Source of the DNA: Planctomycetota bacterium
GTDB lineage: Bacteria; Planctomycetota; Planctomycetia; Pirellulales; Pirellulaceae
NCBI GenBank assembly: GCA_029259935.1
Contig: JAJDEH010000405.1
Location: 18,866 to 82,865, forward strand
Length of the DNA stretch: 64,000 bases
Reading direction: 5' to 3'
The position numbers and the translations under genes are program-made. The notes below the pieces were generated by a model. It saw only the letters and a list, made by a program, of their open reading frames with translations. It made no database searches and was not told the DNA's origin. Of the stretch, positions 26,321-37,138 are shown in pieces (the first letter of the stretch is position 1; the number at the start of each line of letters is the position of its first letter).

Positions 26321-29300
26321 TCACTCGGCCTGCAACACCGATTTCACCGCACGCAGCACTAAATCAGGATTCTCAACTCCTTTTGACAACCTGACATAAG
26401 CTTGATTTTCATCGACAACTCGCAGCTTACCACTGCACATTTTTGACAGTTGTTCCACGCGTCGGCGATCCGCGTATGTAAATACTACGTCTCGATCCTC
26501 CATGTGGATCGCCTGGATTTGCCAAACCGCGGCTTCGAGCTTCACTTCCGCTAGCGACAGCATTCGCTTGACAGCATCCGGCGCTTTGCCAAAGCGATCA
26601 ACGAGTTCCGCTTCGAATTGGGCCAGGTCGTCAAAACTGTTCGTCCGAGTTAGGCGGCGGTAGAGGTCGATCTTTTGCCGCATGTCGCTTACATAGTCGT
26701 CCGGCAGGTAAGCTTTGCCGGGAAGATCGACATCGACGTCGATGGAGAGCTTGGCCGGCATTTTCTTCAGTTGCCGCACCGCGGTCTCCAGCAACTGGCA
26801 GTACAACTCGTACCCGACGGTGGCAATGTGGCCGCTTTGTTGCGTCCCCAACAGATTGCCCGCTCCGCGAATTTCGAGATCGCGCATGGCGATGGCGAAC
26901 CCGGCACCCATTTCGCTAAATTCTTCGATCGCCCGTAATCGCTTGGCCGCCAGCGGCGTGACGTGCTTGTGGGGATCGATCAGCAGATAGGCGTAAGCCC
27001 GGTGTTTATAGCGGCCCACGCGGCCCCGCAATTGGTGCAAATCGGCCAGGCCGTAACGGTCCGCTTCGTCAATGAAAATGGTGTTGGCGTTGGGAATATC
27101 GAGCCCGCTTTCGACAATCGTTGTGGCCAGCAATAAGTCGAATTCGTGGTTCACAAAGTCGACCATCACGCGTTCGAGTTCGTTTTCGGGCATCTGTCCA
27201 TGGCCGATTCGAACGCTCGCTTCCGGGACGATGTGTTTGAGTTTTTGTTCGACGACGTGAATGTCATTGACGCGATTGTGAACGAAGAAAATCTGACCGC
27301 CGCGATTCAGTTCTCGCATGACGGCGTGGCGGATGATCTCGGCATTAAACCGCGTGACGCGGGTTTCGACGGCGATTCTTTCTTCGGGTGGTGTTTCCAA
27401 ATTCGAGATGTCACGCACGCCCACCAAGGACATGTGCAGTGTCCGCGGAATCGGCGTGGCCGACATGGTCAACACGTCGACTGTCGTCCGAAATGTCTTA
27501 AGCCGCTGTTTGACTTCAACGCCGAACCGTTGTTCCTCGTCGATGATCACCAGCCCCAAGTTGTAGAATTCGACATCTTTCGAAGCCAGCCGATGCGTGC
27601 CGATGACGATATCGATTTGGCCCATCGCGAGTTTCGCGACGGCCTCGCGCTGTTCCTTGGGGGTGCAAAAGCGGCTCAGCCGTGCGATGTCAAAAGGAAA
27701 TTCCGCCATCCGTTCGCGGAATGATTGAAAGTGCTGTTCGACGAGGATCGTGGTGGGCGCGAGCAGGGCGACTTGATAGCCGCTTTCCACGGCCTTGAAG
27801 GCCGCCCGCATGGAAACTTCGGTCTTGCCAAAGCCCACGTCGCCGCACAACAGGCGATCCATGGGCGACGCGGATTGCATGTTCTGATTGATAGCACCCC
27901 AAGCCGAGAGCTGGTCGGGCGTTTCCTGGTGAGGGAATGAGGAATCAAATTCGCGCTGCCATTCGGTATCGGCCCCGAACGCGATCCCTGCCCGCGAGCT
28001 GCGGGCCGCTTGCACTTCAAGCATTTCCGCGGCCAAATCGGTCACGGCGGCCTCGGCGGCTTTCTTTTGCTTTTGCCATGCCGTGCCGCCGATGCGCGCG
28101 AGCGATGGCCGTCCCTTGGTGCCGCCAACATACTTCTGCACAAGATCGATCTTCGATGCCGGCACGTAGATTTTCGTGCGGCCATGAAATTCGATCTCCA
28201 AGTGCTCTTCAACGTGCTCGTCCTTGGTCAACAGTTTCAGGCCGCGATAGCGCCCGATTCCATGGCCCAAGTGGACGACTAGGTCGCCCTGACGCAAGTC
28301 GAGAAAGCTGTCGATCGCCTTGCCCAAATGCCGGCGGGGCGAACGGCGCAATTCGCCACGATGAAACAGTTCGCCGCCGCTGATCACGATGATTCGATCG
28401 CGAACCAGACGGAATCCGTGGTGCAAGTGGCCGACGGTGTAATGCAGCTTTCCGCGAGCGGCCAAGCTGGTGGAACTCAGAATTTCCTGAAGCCGTTCGA
28501 CCTCCGCCTCGGTTTGCACGACTAAATGGACCTCGTGCCCGTCGCCAACTTTATCCAGCTCGCTCTTAATCGCCGACAGATCGGCCGCCCCGAACCGCTC
28601 GATCGATTCGACTTGCAGTTGGCACTTGGTTTCAAAAGCTCCCTCGGCCAAGCTCGAGGCGGTGGCCAGCGGAAATTCGTAGAGCTGTTTCAGCACCGAC
28701 GACACGCTGTGACAGCCGTCGGTACTCGACAGACGTTTCAAATACTGCCGCCCCTCTTCTTCGACTTGGCCCGGTTCGACTAACAGCATCCAGGTGTCCG
28801 GCGGCAGGTAGCCCGTGAAATGGGCATCGGCGTTTTCTTCCGGCGCCAGGACGGTGATCTCGACTTGATCGAGCCGTTCGAGACTGCGCTGGCTGGAAAC
28901 CTCAAAGCTGCGAATCGATTCGACCTCTGTATCGAAGAACTCGATCCGTACCGGCCGAATCCAATCGGGCGCGAAGATGTCGACGATACCTCCCCGCGCG
29001 GAAAACTCGCCCGGCAGTTCGACCGCGCTGGTGTGATGAAACTTGTGCCGTACCAGCCAATCGAGCAATTCGTCGACATCCACCGTCGAACCGGCGGCCA
29101 GCACTCGCGTATTCCTGGCCACCGTTTTCTTGGCGGGAACCGCTTGCAGCAGAGCCTGAATACTGGTCGTAAAAACCTGAGTCGTTGGAACGCCGGGCGA
29201 AGTTGGCCCCAGGTCGGCCGCCGATGTTGAAAGCTGCTTGAGCAATCGCAGCCTGTCGCCGAAAACATCGTCGCCAAGCTTGTGTTCCCCCGGATCGGTT

Positions 29301-29590
29301 TCCCAAGCGGGAAACTTTTGCGCGTCGGATCGCAGGAATAGTTCCAGGTCGTCGCTAAGGTCGTCGAAATGGTTTAGACGCGGCGAGACGACCAGCAGGG
29401 CGGTGGGAGCTTGCGTGGAAAGCGCCGCCGCCAGCAGCGCGCAGGACGAACCCCAGACTCCATCAAAACTTGCCGGTCGCCCGCTCTGCAAAGCGGTGAC
29501 GGCATCGACAAAGCCTTCTTGAGAAATCAAGCACCGAGGCAACTCGGCAAGTTTCCTAGGTGCCTTCGTAGGTGAAAGCACATTGGCCAT
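26321..29590 (-). CDS. mfd: Transcription-repair coupling factor Mfd
   Basis: A DNA translocase of 1089 residues, slightly shorter than E. coli Mfd (1148), that removes stalled RNA polymerase and recruits UvrA. The N-terminal UvrB-like module, the RNA-polymerase-interaction domain (RQGDLVVHLGHGIGRYRGL) and the RecG-like motor are all present. Motor motifs include Walker A GDVGFGKTEV (Lys589), the DEEQ box in VIIDEEQRFGVEVK, TMSATPIPRTLHMSL, and the TRG region VDFVNHEFDLLLATTIVESG. The C-terminal D7 domain is complete. It is the first gene of the minus-strand group with the parvulin and CYTH genes. Confidence 0.97.
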   Translation of the reverse strand: MANVLSPTKAPRKLAELPRCLISQEGFVDAVTALQSGRPASFDGVWGSSCALLAAALSTQAPTALLVVSPRLNHFDDLSDDLELFLRSDAQKFPAWETDPGEHKLGDDVFGDRLRLLKQLSTSAADLGPTSPGVPTTQVFTTSIQALLQAVPAKKTVARNTRVLAAGSTVDVDELLDWLVRHKFHHTSAVELPGEFSARGGIVDIFAPDWIRPVRIEFFDTEVESIRSFEVSSQRSLERLDQVEITVLAPEENADAHFTGYLPPDTWMLLVEPGQVEEEGRQYLKRLSSTDGCHSVSSVLKQLYEFPLATASSLAEGAFETKCQLQVESIERFGAADLSAIKSELDKVGDGHEVHLVVQTEAEVERLQEILSSTSLAARGKLHYTVGHLHHGFRLVRDRIIVISGGELFHRGELRRSPRRHLGKAIDSFLDLRQGDLVVHLGHGIGRYRGLKLLTKDEHVEEHLEIEFHGRTKIYVPASKIDLVQKYVGGTKGRPSLARIGGTAWQKQKKAAEAAVTDLAAEMLEVQAARSSRAGIAFGADTEWQREFDSSFPHQETPDQLSAWGAINQNMQSASPMDRLLCGDVGFGKTEVSMRAAFKAVESGYQVALLAPTTILVEQHFQSFRERMAEFPFDIARLSRFCTPKEQREAVAKLAMGQIDIVIGTHRLASKDVEFYNLGLVIIDEEQRFGVEVKQRLKTFRTTVDVLTMSATPIPRTLHMSLVGVRDISNLETPPEERIAVETRVTRFNAEIIRHAVMRELNRGGQIFFVHNRVNDIHVVEQKLKHIVPEASVRIGHGQMPENELERVMVDFVNHEFDLLLATTIVESGLDIPNANTIFIDEADRYGLADLHQLRGRVGRYKHRAYAYLLIDPHKHVTPLAAKRLRAIEEFSEMGAGFAIAMRDLEIRGAGNLLGTQQSGHIATVGYELYCQLLETAVRQLKKMPAKLSIDVDVDLPGKAYLPDDYVSDMRQKIDLYRRLTRTNSFDDLAQFEAELVDRFGKAPDAVKRMLSLAEVKLEAAVWQIQAIHMEDRDVVFTYADRRRVEQLSKMCSGKLRVVDENQAYVRLSKGVENPDLVLRAVKSVLQAE

Positions 29591-29778
29591 AATCGCAAAA
29601 GAATTTTAGGCCAATCGGCGGATTAGAGGAAGGCGATCCGACTTGATAGTCCATGACTTCAGCGATCGTACACGGTAAACTTATCTTGGGATCTAAAGTT
29701 TCGACCCCAACGGATCACCAACCGCCCAGCGGTTTCCATATCCAGTGTTCGCCCTGAAGTCGGTTCCCTGGGTGCGCC

Positions 29779-30198
29779 ATGCAGTTGAGCTTACGCACGC
29801 TACTAGCCATCGTCACGGCAATTTGCGTTCTACTCGGACTCTATGTCTTTGCCGGCACGAACGATCTGCTAATGCTGTTTATCACGGTGACGTTCCCGCT
29901 AGTACTGTCGTGGGGCATGCTGGCCGTCTTGAAGTTACGGCTTGGAGTTACGGATGAGGCGGCCGTGCTTGCCGCATTGGCAACGGGAGCAATCGGATCG
30001 CCGTTGATCTTGGGCCTCCTTGCGTTTCTAGAGAGCCTGCTCAGTGTAAACTCAGGAGTCCGCTTTGAATTCAGTCCAGTGGAATCATTCGCCTTCGCGA
30101 CGTGCTTTTTCGCATGCTTTTCGATTCCGCTCAGCGCCACAGTGTGGGTCTACTATGTATTCATCCTCCTACCTCGATCAACATCTCGGCGACAGTGA
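29779..30198 (+). CDS. Small planctomycete membrane protein of unknown function
   Basis: A 139-residue protein with four hydrophobic helices (LLAIVTAICVLLGLYVFAG, LMLFITVTFPLVLSWGMLAV, AALATGAIGSPLILGLLAFL, FFACFSIPLSATVWVYYVFI). The opening MQLSLRTLLAIVTAICVLLG matches a very common planctomycete N-terminus (FSLRTLL followed by a helix), whose function is unknown. It stands alone. No clear ribosome-binding site is visible. Confidence 0.65.
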   Translation: MQLSLRTLLAIVTAICVLLGLYVFAGTNDLLMLFITVTFPLVLSWGMLAVLKLRLGVTDEAAVLAALATGAIGSPLILGLLAFLESLLSVNSGVRFEFSPVESFAFATCFFACFSIPLSATVWVYYVFILLPRSTSRRQ

Positions 30199-30366
30199 AC
30201 GATCCGCGATGAAGAATCCTCTTCCGGGGATTGCGTCCACTGCTACGCGATCTGATCGCGGAGTCGCCCTCGCGGGCGTTGCGGCGGACCGCTGTTGAGA
30301 TTATGTTGCCAAGCACACCTATTCCCACCGACATCCCACCTCAATCCAGCCCTCCGGAGAAAACTC

Positions 30367-31416
30367 GTGCCCACGCTGCAACCCGATGACCTTGAACAAT
30401 TCGCCGTTTCGCTACTTGCCGCGGGAGGCACCACGGAGGAAGAAGCCCAGCGCGTCGGTGCGGCCTTGGTGTCGGCCAATTTGCGCGGCTACGACTCGCA
30501 CGGCGTGATGCGGATTCCGTCTTACGTGGAAATGATCGAGAAAGAGATGGTTATCTCGGGTGCCGGGCTGACGATTCTTCAGGAATCCACGACACATTTG
30601 GCGACGGATGCCAATTGGGGCATCGGCCAGGTTCAGGCGGGACGGTTGCTCGACCGGCTGATGGAAAAGGCGAAGGAAAACGCAACCGCGATCGGCACGA
30701 TGGTGCACTCCGGCCACATTGGGCGGCTGGGCGAGTATGCCGAGATCGCGGCCGAGGCCAATCTGGTCTCGATGATCATGGTCAATTCGCACGGCGCGGC
30801 AGTTCGCATGGCACCTCCCGGCGGCAAGGCACCGCGGCTGAGTACCAATCCGCTTTCGATCGGCGTTCCCAACGGCGACGAGCCACTAGTATTGGACTTC
30901 AGCACCAGCGCCACCGCGGAAGGAAAAGTCCGCGTGAAAAAGATCGCCGGCGAGTCGGTGCCCGAGGGATGGCTAATCGATAGCGAAGGGCGGCCAACGA
31001 CCGATCCGAATGATTTGTATGCCGATCCGCCTGGTGCGATTTTGCCGATGGGCGGATCACAGTCCTACAAAGGGTTTGGACTGGGGATCATGATCGAAAT
31101 TCTGACCGGCGCGCTGTCTGGTGGCGTCACGGCCCGTGAGCCGCGCTTTCCGAAAAACGGAAATTGCGTTTTCATGATGCTACTGAATCCGGCCAGTTTT
31201 GGAGGCTCCGAACACTTTGCATCGGAAGTGAAACAGTTGGCCGCGTATGAGCGATCCTGCCCGCGCATCGAGGGTGTCGAGCGGATTGTTTTGCCCGGCG
31301 ATCCCGAACGGTGGGTCTTCGCGGATCGCAGCCAGGGCATCAAGATGGACGATGAGAATTGGTTGCAGTTGACGAACCTGGCCGATCGATTGGGCGTCGC
31401 CCCGCCCGCGGTTTAG
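30367..31416 (+). CDS. Ldh-type (malate/L-lactate/ureidoglycolate) dehydrogenase
   Basis: A 349-residue NAD(P)-dependent oxidoreductase of the Ldh_2 (type 2 malate/lactate dehydrogenase) family. The GTG at 30367 is preceded by GGAG eight bases upstream; the frame extends 24 codons further without support. Family marks are RGYDSHGVMRIPSYVEM with the catalytic His, VNSHGAAVRMAPPGGKAPRLS, TNPLSIGVPNG and MGGSQSYKGFGLGIM. Members reduce or oxidise 2-oxo/2-hydroxy acids, and the substrate cannot be fixed from the sequence. It ends 39 bp from the convergent ugd gene. Confidence 0.9.
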   Translation: MPTLQPDDLEQFAVSLLAAGGTTEEEAQRVGAALVSANLRGYDSHGVMRIPSYVEMIEKEMVISGAGLTILQESTTHLATDANWGIGQVQAGRLLDRLMEKAKENATAIGTMVHSGHIGRLGEYAEIAAEANLVSMIMVNSHGAAVRMAPPGGKAPRLSTNPLSIGVPNGDEPLVLDFSTSATAEGKVRVKKIAGESVPEGWLIDSEGRPTTDPNDLYADPPGAILPMGGSQSYKGFGLGIMIEILTGALSGGVTAREPRFPKNGNCVFMMLLNPASFGGSEHFASEVKQLAAYERSCPRIEGVERIVLPGDPERWVFADRSQGIKMDDENWLQLTNLADRLGVAPPAV

Positions 31417-31455
31417 CATGGAAGTCGCGTCCTAAACCTCACCGGCGACAAGGCG

Positions 31456-32772
31456 TTAGTCGTTTTTGACTGGCGGCCGGCCGATCGAAAAATATGTGAA
31501 TCCCGCTTCCTGCATTTGGTGGCGTTTGTAAAGATTGCGACCGTCGAAGATCAACGGGTTCTTCATCCGCTTGTGCATCTCGACGAAATCGGGGTTGCGG
31601 AATTCGTCCCACTCAGTGCAGATCGCCAGCGCCTCGGCAGAGTCGAGGGCGTCCATCGGTTTGTCCAGGAAATGCACCTTGTCGCCGTAAATCTGTCGGA
31701 CGTTGTCCATGGCTTCCGGGTCGTGGGTTTGAATGACTGCTCCTTCTTCAAGCAGTCGATTCAACAGCGCCAGTGACGGGGCTTCACGAATGTCGTCGGT
31801 TTTCGGCTTAAAGGCCAAGCCCCATACGGCAATCACTTTGCCCCGCACGTCGCCGCCGAATTGTTCCAGGATTTGCAACGGCAGAACGTTCTTTTGACGG
31901 TCGTTGATTTCGTCGATCGTGTTGAGAATCTGCGGGACGTATCCCAAGCGGTTGGCCATGCTGGCCAGTGCCCGGATGTCTTTGGGAAAGCAACTTCCAC
32001 CATAACCGACGCCGGGGAACAGAAACGAAAAACCGATCCGGCGATCGTGGCCGATGCCTCGCCGCACGTCGTTAATGTCGCCGCCCATCCTCTCGCACAG
32101 GTTCGCCATTTCATTGATAAAGCTGATCTTGGTTGCCAGCAGCGCATTGGCCACATACTTGGTCAACTCCGCGCTTTCCGGCCACATCACCAGAAACGGC
32201 TTGTCGGTGCGGAGGAACGGTTGGTACAACTCGCGCAACACTTCGGCAACTTCGTCGCGCCGCACGCCAACCACGACTCGATCGGGATACTGAAAGTCGT
32301 TGATGGCCGCTCCCTCCTTGAGAAACTCGGGATTGCTGGCCACGTCGCATTCCCGGCCCGTCAATTCCGTCAGCCGTGAATAGATCGCGGCATTGGTACC
32401 AACCGGCACCGTACTCTTGGTAACGACGACTGCATCCTCTGGCAGTGCTTCCGAAATACTTTCAACGACGGACCACAGGGCCGACAAATCGGCCGAACCG
32501 TCGTGAGACTGCGGCGTCCCGACGGCGAGGTAGACAAGTTTCGCGGGGCCGATGGCAGCATTGAGATCGGTAGTAAAGTGCAGACGGCCCGCCGCCAGGT
32601 TTCGCGCGACAAGTTCCGATAACCCCGGCTCATAAATTGGCACTTCGCCGGAATTGAGGGCGTCAATCTTCTTCTCGTCGATATCGACACAAGTGACGTC
32701 GTTGCCGCTTTCGGCAAAGCACGTTCCGGTTACCAGACCGACATACCCCGTTCCCACCATCGCGATTTTCAT
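31456..32772 (-). CDS. ugd: UDP-glucose 6-dehydrogenase
   Basis: A 438-residue enzyme that oxidises UDP-glucose to UDP-glucuronate. The NAD-binding motif [10 protein letters not shown] is at the N-terminus, STVPVGT and [14 protein letters not shown] follow, and the catalytic Cys261 sits in [14 protein letters not shown]. The C-terminal UDP-binding domain includes [25 protein letters not shown] precedes the ATG. It lies 127 bp after gyrA on the same strand. The product feeds exopolysaccharide or lipopolysaccharide sugars; no sugar cluster is adjacent. Confidence 0.96.
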   Translation of the reverse strand: MKIAMVGTGYVGLVTGTCFAESGNDVTCVDIDEKKIDALNSGEVPIYEPGLSELVARNLAAGRLHFTTDLNAAIGPAKLVYLAVGTPQSHDGSADLSALWSVVESISEALPEDAVVVTKSTVPVGTNAAIYSRLTELTGRECDVASNPEFLKEGAAINDFQYPDRVVVGVRRDEVAEVLRELYQPFLRTDKPFLVMWPESAELTKYVANALLATKISFINEMANLCERMGGDINDVRRGIGHDRRIGFSFLFPGVGYGGSCFPKDIRALASMANRLGYVPQILNTIDEINDRQKNVLPLQILEQFGGDVRGKVIAVWGLAFKPKTDDIREAPSLALLNRLLEEGAVIQTHDPEAMDNVRQIYGDKVHFLDKPMDALDSAEALAICTEWDEFRNPDFVEMHKRMKNPLIFDGRNLYKRHQMQEAGFTYFSIGRPPVKND

Positions 32773-32899
32773 GATGCCACCTCTACGATAGTTTCCTTGT
32801 CATGGGGTCAAAACGGGTGAGCCGGAGGTGTACCCGTCCGGACATCGAGGAATCGGCGAGCCAACTCGCCGGGCTGGAAACGCGATCTAGTTACGACCA

Positions 32900-35668
32900 T
32901 TAGCTGTCTTCGGTTGAAGTTTCTCCGTCATCGTCGCTCGTGGCCATGGGCAGATCATCAGGTTTCGCGGCGTCTTCGGTCGTAGCGACGTTTTCGGCCG
33001 TTGCGGCGTCTTCGGTCGTGGCGGCGTCTTCCTCGGTTTCCGCCTCTTCTTCTTTCGGCACGCGAACGACGGCAGCCAGCTTGTCGTCCTCATACAAACT
33101 CATGATACGAACGCCTTGCGTGTTTCTCCCGATGACGGAAATGTCGCTCGCCGCGATACGTTGGATCTTTCCTTGTTGGGTCATCATCAACACTTCATCG
33201 TCGTCGGCGACGCGCGTGATTCCGATAACGTTGCCGTTGCGCGATGAAGTCTTAATATCGCGGACGCCCTTTCCGCCACGACGCTGCGTGCGGTAGCGGG
33301 CACTGCCGGAAGATTCGTCTTCCGCCGGTTCCTCGTCGGCCGATGTGTTTGCTCCGAAGTTAGTTCGTTTGCCGTAGCCGTTTTCGGAAGCGGTCAGCAG
33401 CGTCGCGGTTGGGTCGGCGACGACCATGCCCACGACTTCGTCACTTTTGCCAAGTGCAATTCCCTTCACTCCGCTCGTGTTTCGGCCCATGGGCCGCGCA
33501 TCAGACTCGTTGAAGCGGATGGCCATGCCGCTCGAGGTGGACAGGATAACTTCGTCACTCGCCTTGGTGATGATGACATCAATCAACTCGTCGTCTTCGC
33601 GCAGCTTGATTGCGATGATGCCGCCTTGCCGCGGCCGGCTATACGCCTCCAGCGGCGTCTTTTTCACCAGCCCCCGTTTGGTGGCCATCATCAAATAATG
33701 ATCGGGCAGGTTGAAATCACGCACCGCGCGGCAATCGGTGATCTTTTCGCCTTCTTCGAGACTAAGCAAGTTCACAATCGCCCGCCCTCGTCCTTCGCGA
33801 GACACGGGCGGCACTCGGTGGACCTTTTGCCAATAGACCCGGCCCCGGTTCGTGAAGAACAGCAAGTAGGCGTGCGTGCTGGCGACGAACAAGTGTTCGA
33901 TCGGATCTTCATCTTCCGTCTTGGCACCCTTGATGCCCTTGCCGCCGCGCCGCTGAGCGCGATACACGCTGGCCGGAGTTCGCTTGATGTAACCCCGGTG
34001 GCTGATCGACACCACCATCATTTCTTCGGCGATGAGATCTTCTAAATCAACATCACCAAGCTCTTCTCCCGAAATCTCCGTCCGCCGATCGTCGCCGTAC
34101 TTTCTCTTGATCTCTTCCAGGTCGGCGCGAACGATATCCCGAATGTTTTGCTCGTCGGACAAGATCCGCAGATACTCAGAAATCTCGTCCAGCAATTTGT
34201 GATGGTCGTCGCTGAGCCGCTCTTGTTCCAGGTTGACAAGTTGGCCCAATGTCATCCGCAAAATGGCGTCGGCCTGCACGGCCGTAAGATGATAGACGTC
34301 GGCAACGCCGCGCTCTTCTTGAAACAGCTTGAAACCTTCCTCGCCCAGCGCTCGCTCCATCATGGCGGCCGGACACTCGACACCCATCAATCCGGTTTTC
34401 GCTTCGGCTTGCGTGGACGAAGCGCGAATAATCTTGATGATTTCATCGATATTTGCCAGCGCCAACAACTGGCCTTCGATAATGTGTTTTCGCTTCCGCG
34501 CCCGGGCCAGCAGGAACTGGGTGCGCCGGCGAATCACGGTCACTCGATGACGAAGGAACTCCTCAAGCATGCTCTTAATCGAAAGCTCGCGCGGCTTGCC
34601 GTCGACCAAGGCCAGGAAGATCAGCGAGAACGTGTCTTGCAGTGGCGAGAACTGATACAACTGATTGAGGACGACATCGGGATCCTCGCCGCGCTTGATG
34701 TCGATCACCAAGCGAACGGGCTCCGTCAAATCGCTCTCGTCCCGGATTCCTGATATCCCCTTGATCTTGTCACCATTTACCAGGCCTGCAATGCGTTCGA
34801 CCACGCGATCGCGGAACTGTTGATACGGAATTTCCGAAACGACAATTCGGTAGCGATTCTTTTGGTGTTCTTCGATCTTGGTCTTGGCCCGAACGACAAC
34901 CGTGCCGCGGCCCGTGTGGTAGGCACGCCAAATCCCCGCCCGCCCGCAGATGGTTCCGCCCGTGGGAAAGTCCGGACCCTGGATGAGTTCCATCAATTCC
35001 TCAATGGACACATTCGGATCATCGATGACGCGAATCAGGCCGTCGCATACTTCGCGCAAGTTGTGAGGCGGAATCGAAGTCGCCATGCTGACCGCGATGC
35101 CAGACGATCCATTCACCAACAAGTTGGGAAACTTGGAGGGAAGAACGGTTGGTTCGGTGTTGCGTTCGTCGTAGGTGGGAACGTAGTCGACCGTGTCGAG
35201 CTTGAGGTCGTCCAGCATCATCGCCGAAATCGGCGACAGCCGAGCTTCCGTATACCGCATGGCGGCCGGCGGCAGACCAGCGACGGAACCGAAGTTGCCT
35301 TGTTTGTCGATCAAGACATGGCGCATGTTCCATTCTTGGGCCATGCGAACCAGAGTCGGATAAATGACACTCTCGCCGTGGGGGTGATAGTTGCCGCTGG
35401 TGTCCCCGGAAATCTTGGCACATTTGATGCGACCGGCCCCTGGCCCCAGGTTCAGGTCGTTCATCGCCACCAGAATCCGCCTTTGGGAGGGCTTGAGGCC
35501 GTCTCGCACGTCGGGCAATGCCCGGCTCACGATGACACTCATGGCGTAGGTCAGGTAGCTTTCCTTCAGTTCCTGCTCAATGGGCAGGTCCAAGATTCGG
35601 TTCTTGTCGCCATCGCCGTTTCCACTTCCATTCCCGTTGCCATTTCCGTTTGGATCGTCAGTCGACAA
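32900..35668 (-). CDS. gyrA: DNA gyrase subunit A
   Basis: The protein has 922 residues. It starts with TTG at 35668, with AAAGGAA eight bases ahead. A Gly/Asn-rich leader precedes the winged-helix/tower core. The catalytic tyrosine is Tyr139 ([10 protein letters not shown]). In the quinolone region [13 protein letters not shown], the position of E. coli Ser83 is Ser100, while that of Asp87 is Pro104. The C-terminal pinwheel has the canonical GyrA box QRRGGKG at 572-578 and a second perfect copy at 795-801. The last ~50 residues are an acidic Ala/Thr/Glu/Asp low-complexity tail made of imperfect repeats. It is not adjacent to gyrB in this window. Confidence 0.97.
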   Translation of the reverse strand: MSTDDPNGNGNGNGSGNGDGDKNRILDLPIEQELKESYLTYAMSVIVSRALPDVRDGLKPSQRRILVAMNDLNLGPGAGRIKCAKISGDTSGNYHPHGESVIYPTLVRMAQEWNMRHVLIDKQGNFGSVAGLPPAAMRYTEARLSPISAMMLDDLKLDTVDYVPTYDERNTEPTVLPSKFPNLLVNGSSGIAVSMATSIPPHNLREVCDGLIRVIDDPNVSIEELMELIQGPDFPTGGTICGRAGIWRAYHTGRGTVVVRAKTKIEEHQKNRYRIVVSEIPYQQFRDRVVERIAGLVNGDKIKGISGIRDESDLTEPVRLVIDIKRGEDPDVVLNQLYQFSPLQDTFSLIFLALVDGKPRELSIKSMLEEFLRHRVTVIRRRTQFLLARARKRKHIIEGQLLALANIDEIIKIIRASSTQAEAKTGLMGVECPAAMMERALGEEGFKLFQEERGVADVYHLTAVQADAILRMTLGQLVNLEQERLSDDHHKLLDEISEYLRILSDEQNIRDIVRADLEEIKRKYGDDRRTEISGEELGDVDLEDLIAEEMMVVSISHRGYIKRTPASVYRAQRRGGKGIKGAKTEDEDPIEHLFVASTHAYLLFFTNRGRVYWQKVHRVPPVSREGRGRAIVNLLSLEEGEKITDCRAVRDFNLPDHYLMMATKRGLVKKTPLEAYSRPRQGGIIAIKLREDDELIDVIITKASDEVILSTSSGMAIRFNESDARPMGRNTSGVKGIALGKSDEVVGMVVADPTATLLTASENGYGKRTNFGANTSADEEPAEDESSGSARYRTQRRGGKGVRDIKTSSRNGNVIGITRVADDDEVLMMTQQGKIQRIAASDISVIGRNTQGVRIMSLYEDDKLAAVVRVPKEEEAETEEDAATTEDAATAENVATTEDAAKPDDLPMATSDDDGETSTEDS

Positions 35669-35900
35669 GTGGCATTCCTTTCGATGCGAAGCCAGGCATG
35701 GGCTGTTCCAAAGTGCCTTTGTCGTAAGGGTTTAGAGCAGCAGCCGGCCGCTAAAATGTAAGCCCATAATTTACCATTTTTTCAGCAAATCAACAACTGC
35801 CCACGGGCGCTATTTACATCTCGCAAGTCGTGTTACTGAAGTGTTTTAGGATCGCCCATCCGGCGGACCTTGGAACCTGCGGCCTGTCGCCGTTGGCGCA

Positions 35901-35940
35901 AGAAAAAACCGGCGTGGAGAGCTTGAATCTCCACGCCGGC
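35901..35940 (-). terminator. Strong intrinsic terminator
   Basis: On the minus strand a 12-bp perfect stem (35928-35939 pairing with 35909-35920, CCGGCGTGGAGA) with a 7-base loop is followed by a run of T (35903-35908). It lies just beyond the stop of the small membrane gene ending at 35962 and ends that two-gene transcript before gyrA. Confidence 0.92.
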
Positions 35941-35961
35941 GTTGGAAGTCGATAACTGGTT

Positions 35962-36282
35962 TTAGAGCAACCGGTATCCCGCGGTCGTCTCTTGTGGGGC
36001 GACGAATGAAACCGGATCGGCTTCCTTCGTATCCCACCAAGGATACGTACCGTACTTCTCTAATTCCAGGTACATCAAGATGCAGGCGATCGTCATGGCG
36101 ATAAAAGAAATCACCAGCATCATCGTATACACATTCAATCGCTGCTTTTGAACTGGCGTTTCCACGCCGGGGCGGCCTGCCGCGCCCTGTTCGGGACCGA
36201 CGGGCCCGACGCCCATTGGCGCGGCCCCACCCATGGGATCAAAGGCGTTTGCGGGTTGATTAGCTGAATCGAGTTGTGACAT
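35962..36282 (-). CDS. Small single-pass membrane protein of unknown function
   Basis: The protein has 106 residues. ATG 36282 follows AGGAAGGGTGACA; a GTG six bases earlier is less likely. The N-terminal half is Pro/Gly/Met rich (AFDPMGGAAPMGVGPVGP). A single helix follows (VYTMMLVISFIAMTIACILMY) and a short C-terminal segment ending YPWWDTKEAD. It overlaps the preceding coiled-coil gene by 23 bases and so is co-translated with it. The sequence looks like a conserved planctomycete protein, but I do not recognise a family. Its role is probably tied to its partner. Confidence 0.75.
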   Translation of the reverse strand: MSQLDSANQPANAFDPMGGAAPMGVGPVGPEQGAAGRPGVETPVQKQRLNVYTMMLVISFIAMTIACILMYLELEKYGTYPWWDTKEADPVSFVAPQETTAGYRLL

Positions 36283-37138
36283 TGTCACCCTTCCTGATCG
36301 TTCCTTTTCGCGTATCGATGAGAACCTCGCCCACGGCGACGTTGGAGCTAACTTCGCGTATCTTGATGCGGCCTAAATAGGACTTGTCGCGGAAGACGAC
36401 GAGTTCGTGATTGATACGAATTCCGTCATCTTCACCAAGCGAAATTTCAATCAAGTTTTTGCTTCGGTCGCTGACCTTCGTAACATAGCCATACAGAACC
36501 GGCGGCACGTCGGACAGGGGCGTCCACTGGGTGAGGCCAAACTTATCCATCACCCGCTTGCGAGCCGTGATTTCCATGGCCAATTGATCGCGACGTTCTT
36601 CAAGGCGGCGCTTCATTCCTTCGTATTGGTGCAGTTGGTCAGTGATTTGAACAACTTTTAAAAACTCTTCATCGCGAGCCTGTTGCGCGGCCTGAATATC
36701 CGTCCGTAGCCCACCTACTTCGGTGGTCAACGCGGCCAGACGGTCTTCCTTGATGTCCAAATCCTCCAAGAGTTTGGCGTTCTCGGTGGTGGCGGCGTTC
36801 AATTGACCGCGCAGGTCATTTAGCTCGGAGGTAACAGTGTTTTGGCTGGTCTGCAAATGCTGGATCGCCATGCGGCGCGAGGCGCGTTCTCGTTCAAGTT
36901 GATCGATGACGATCTGCCGCTCTCGCTTTAGTTCCGCCACGGAATTGCGGGCGTCTTCGATTTGATATCGCAGTCCCAGTTTTTCAAACCTCTCGTCCCA
37001 GAGCGCTTCACCTTTGCGCGGGTTGATGGCAACCAGCTTCCAATTCTTGTGCGTGGCAAAGACCATCACGGAAACGAACATGAAACCAATGCTCATAATG
37101 AAGATAAGCATCGTGAAAATTTTTCCGAGAAGGGTCAT
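36260..37138 (-). CDS. Membrane-anchored coiled-coil protein with MreC-like C-terminal beta domain
   Basis: A 292-residue protein. One N-terminal helix (IFTMLIFIMSIGFMFVSVMVF) is followed by a long coiled coil at about residues 55-190 (SVAELKRERQIVIDQLERERA, LLEDLDIKEDRLAALTTEV). The C-terminal ~90 residues are beta rich (LYGYVTKVSDRSKNLIEISL, GIRINHELVVFRDKSYLGRI, VGEVLIDT). The layout helix-coil-beta barrel is that of MreC, which scaffolds cell-wall synthesis, but the similarity is structural inference only and no mreB or mreD is nearby. It is translated together with the small membrane protein downstream. Confidence 0.75.
   Translation of the reverse strand: MTLLGKIFTMLIFIMSIGFMFVSVMVFATHKNWKLVAINPRKGEALWDERFEKLGLRYQIEDARNSVAELKRERQIVIDQLERERASRRMAIQHLQTSQNTVTSELNDLRGQLNAATTENAKLLEDLDIKEDRLAALTTEVGGLRTDIQAAQQARDEEFLKVVQITDQLHQYEGMKRRLEERRDQLAMEITARKRVMDKFGLTQWTPLSDVPPVLYGYVTKVSDRSKNLIEISLGEDDGIRINHELVVFRDKSYLGRIKIREVSSNVAVGEVLIDTRKGTIRKGDNVTTRFS

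Noticed and set aside
26237..26324. Upstream GTG start of the parvulin gene overlapping the mfd stop (GTGA)
   Set aside because: It would put 29 polar residues ahead of the signal peptide; coupling is possible, but GTG 26237 fits export better.
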